DNA of 6,216 bases from an uncultured Clostridia bacterium (GTDB taxonomy: Bacteria > Bacillota_A > Clostridia > Oscillospirales > Acutalibacteraceae), in assembly GCA_944380625.1 (NCBI GenBank), contig CALWIE010000059.1:1-6216 (forward strand), written 5' to 3'. The notes beneath the pieces are model-generated. The model had not been told where the DNA came from. It made no database searches and worked only from the letters and a program-made list of their open reading frames with translations. Positions 6,088-6,216 of this stretch are shown here, piece by piece (the stretch's first letter is position 1; each line of letters opens with the position of its first letter). The position numbers were made by a program, and so were the translations under genes.

Positions 6088-6216
6088 TCACAGGCCCAGC
6101 TTTTTGCGGATGGCTGGGGCGTACTGCCGGGAGACCCCCACCACTTCCCCGTTTTCCAGGGTCAGCCGCAGGCGGCCCCCCAGGTCGGGGCAGATGGAGG
6201 ACACCCGCCCAAAGTT
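6088..6216 (-). CDS. LytTR-family DNA-binding regulator, C-terminal part
   Basis: Only the last 42 codons are in the window; the start lies beyond position 6216. The fragment opens with NFGRVSSICPDLGGRLRLTL, then ENGEVVGVSRQYAPAIRKKLGL. This is the end of a LytTR domain: the 'N...V..I' strand, the beta hairpin with LTLENGE, then VSRQYAPAIRKKL, where the serine and arginine normally precede the final helix. LytTR proteins bind short direct repeats upstream of their targets through a beta-strand fold. Whether this one has a receiver domain cannot be seen. The stop is followed after 20 nt by the DUF3021-type membrane protein, a common pairing that usually involves a short regulator without a receiver domain. 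Confidence 0.78.
   Translation of the reverse strand, partial: NFGRVSSICPDLGGRLRLTLENGEVVGVSRQYAPAIRKKLGL

Noticed and set aside
6068..6091. GTG start at 6091 for the DUF3021-type gene
   Set aside because: It would add eight charged residues encoded by the ribosome binding site region itself; ATG 6067 has the correct spacing to AGGAG.

Overview
The window looks like chromosomal DNA from a GC-rich anaerobic member of the Clostridia, most likely the Oscillospiraceae/Ruminococcaceae. This is an inference. It rests on the Gram-positive gene order darA-holB-ricT-yabB-rsmI, a clostridial-type 2[4Fe-4S] ferredoxin, GGAGG-type ribosome binding sites in front of most genes, and very GC-rich coding sequence broken by short AT-rich control regions. 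Every gene I can support is on the minus strand, so the window reads from right to left. No stretch over 300 bases lacks a gene. I see no tRNA, rRNA, CRISPR array, insertion sequence or prophage gene.

Right end (5639-6216): the last 42 codons of a LytTR-type DNA-binding protein, followed 20 nt later by a four-helix DUF3021-type membrane protein, then a strong intrinsic terminator. This looks like a small regulator plus membrane-partner module.

Middle right (3644-5567): a possible promoter with a dyad around its -10 box, then a 170-residue protein resembling zinc amidases (Amidase_3) but apparently without the catalytic residues. It overlaps by 8 nt the start of a sodium:amino-acid symporter of the AGCS family, so the two are probably translated together.

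Middle left (1326-3651): a candidate extended -10 promoter at the end of the symporter gene and a hairpin-rich leader lead into darA (cyclic-di-AMP receptor), holB (clamp-loader delta prime subunit) and ricT (PSP1 protein of the RicAFT complex). darA and holB overlap as TGATG, and ricT starts 33 nt after holB. This is the conserved Firmicutes cluster without yaaR between darA and holB.

Left end (1-1267): a 56-residue ferredoxin has its own clear promoter and a bidirectional terminator, and sits where yabA stands in Bacillus subtilis. After the terminator come yabB (a tRNA m6A methyltransferase-like protein) and the start of rsmI (16S rRNA 2'-O-methyltransferase), which leaves the window. No promoter is visible between terminator and yabB, so the yabB-rsmI pair may depend on read-through of that terminator.

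I found no wholly new system. The points most worth following up are the catalytically degenerate amidase-like protein fused translationally to a transporter gene, the LytTR/DUF3021 pair, and the self-contained ferredoxin unit with its attenuator-like terminator inside a translation and genome-maintenance cluster.
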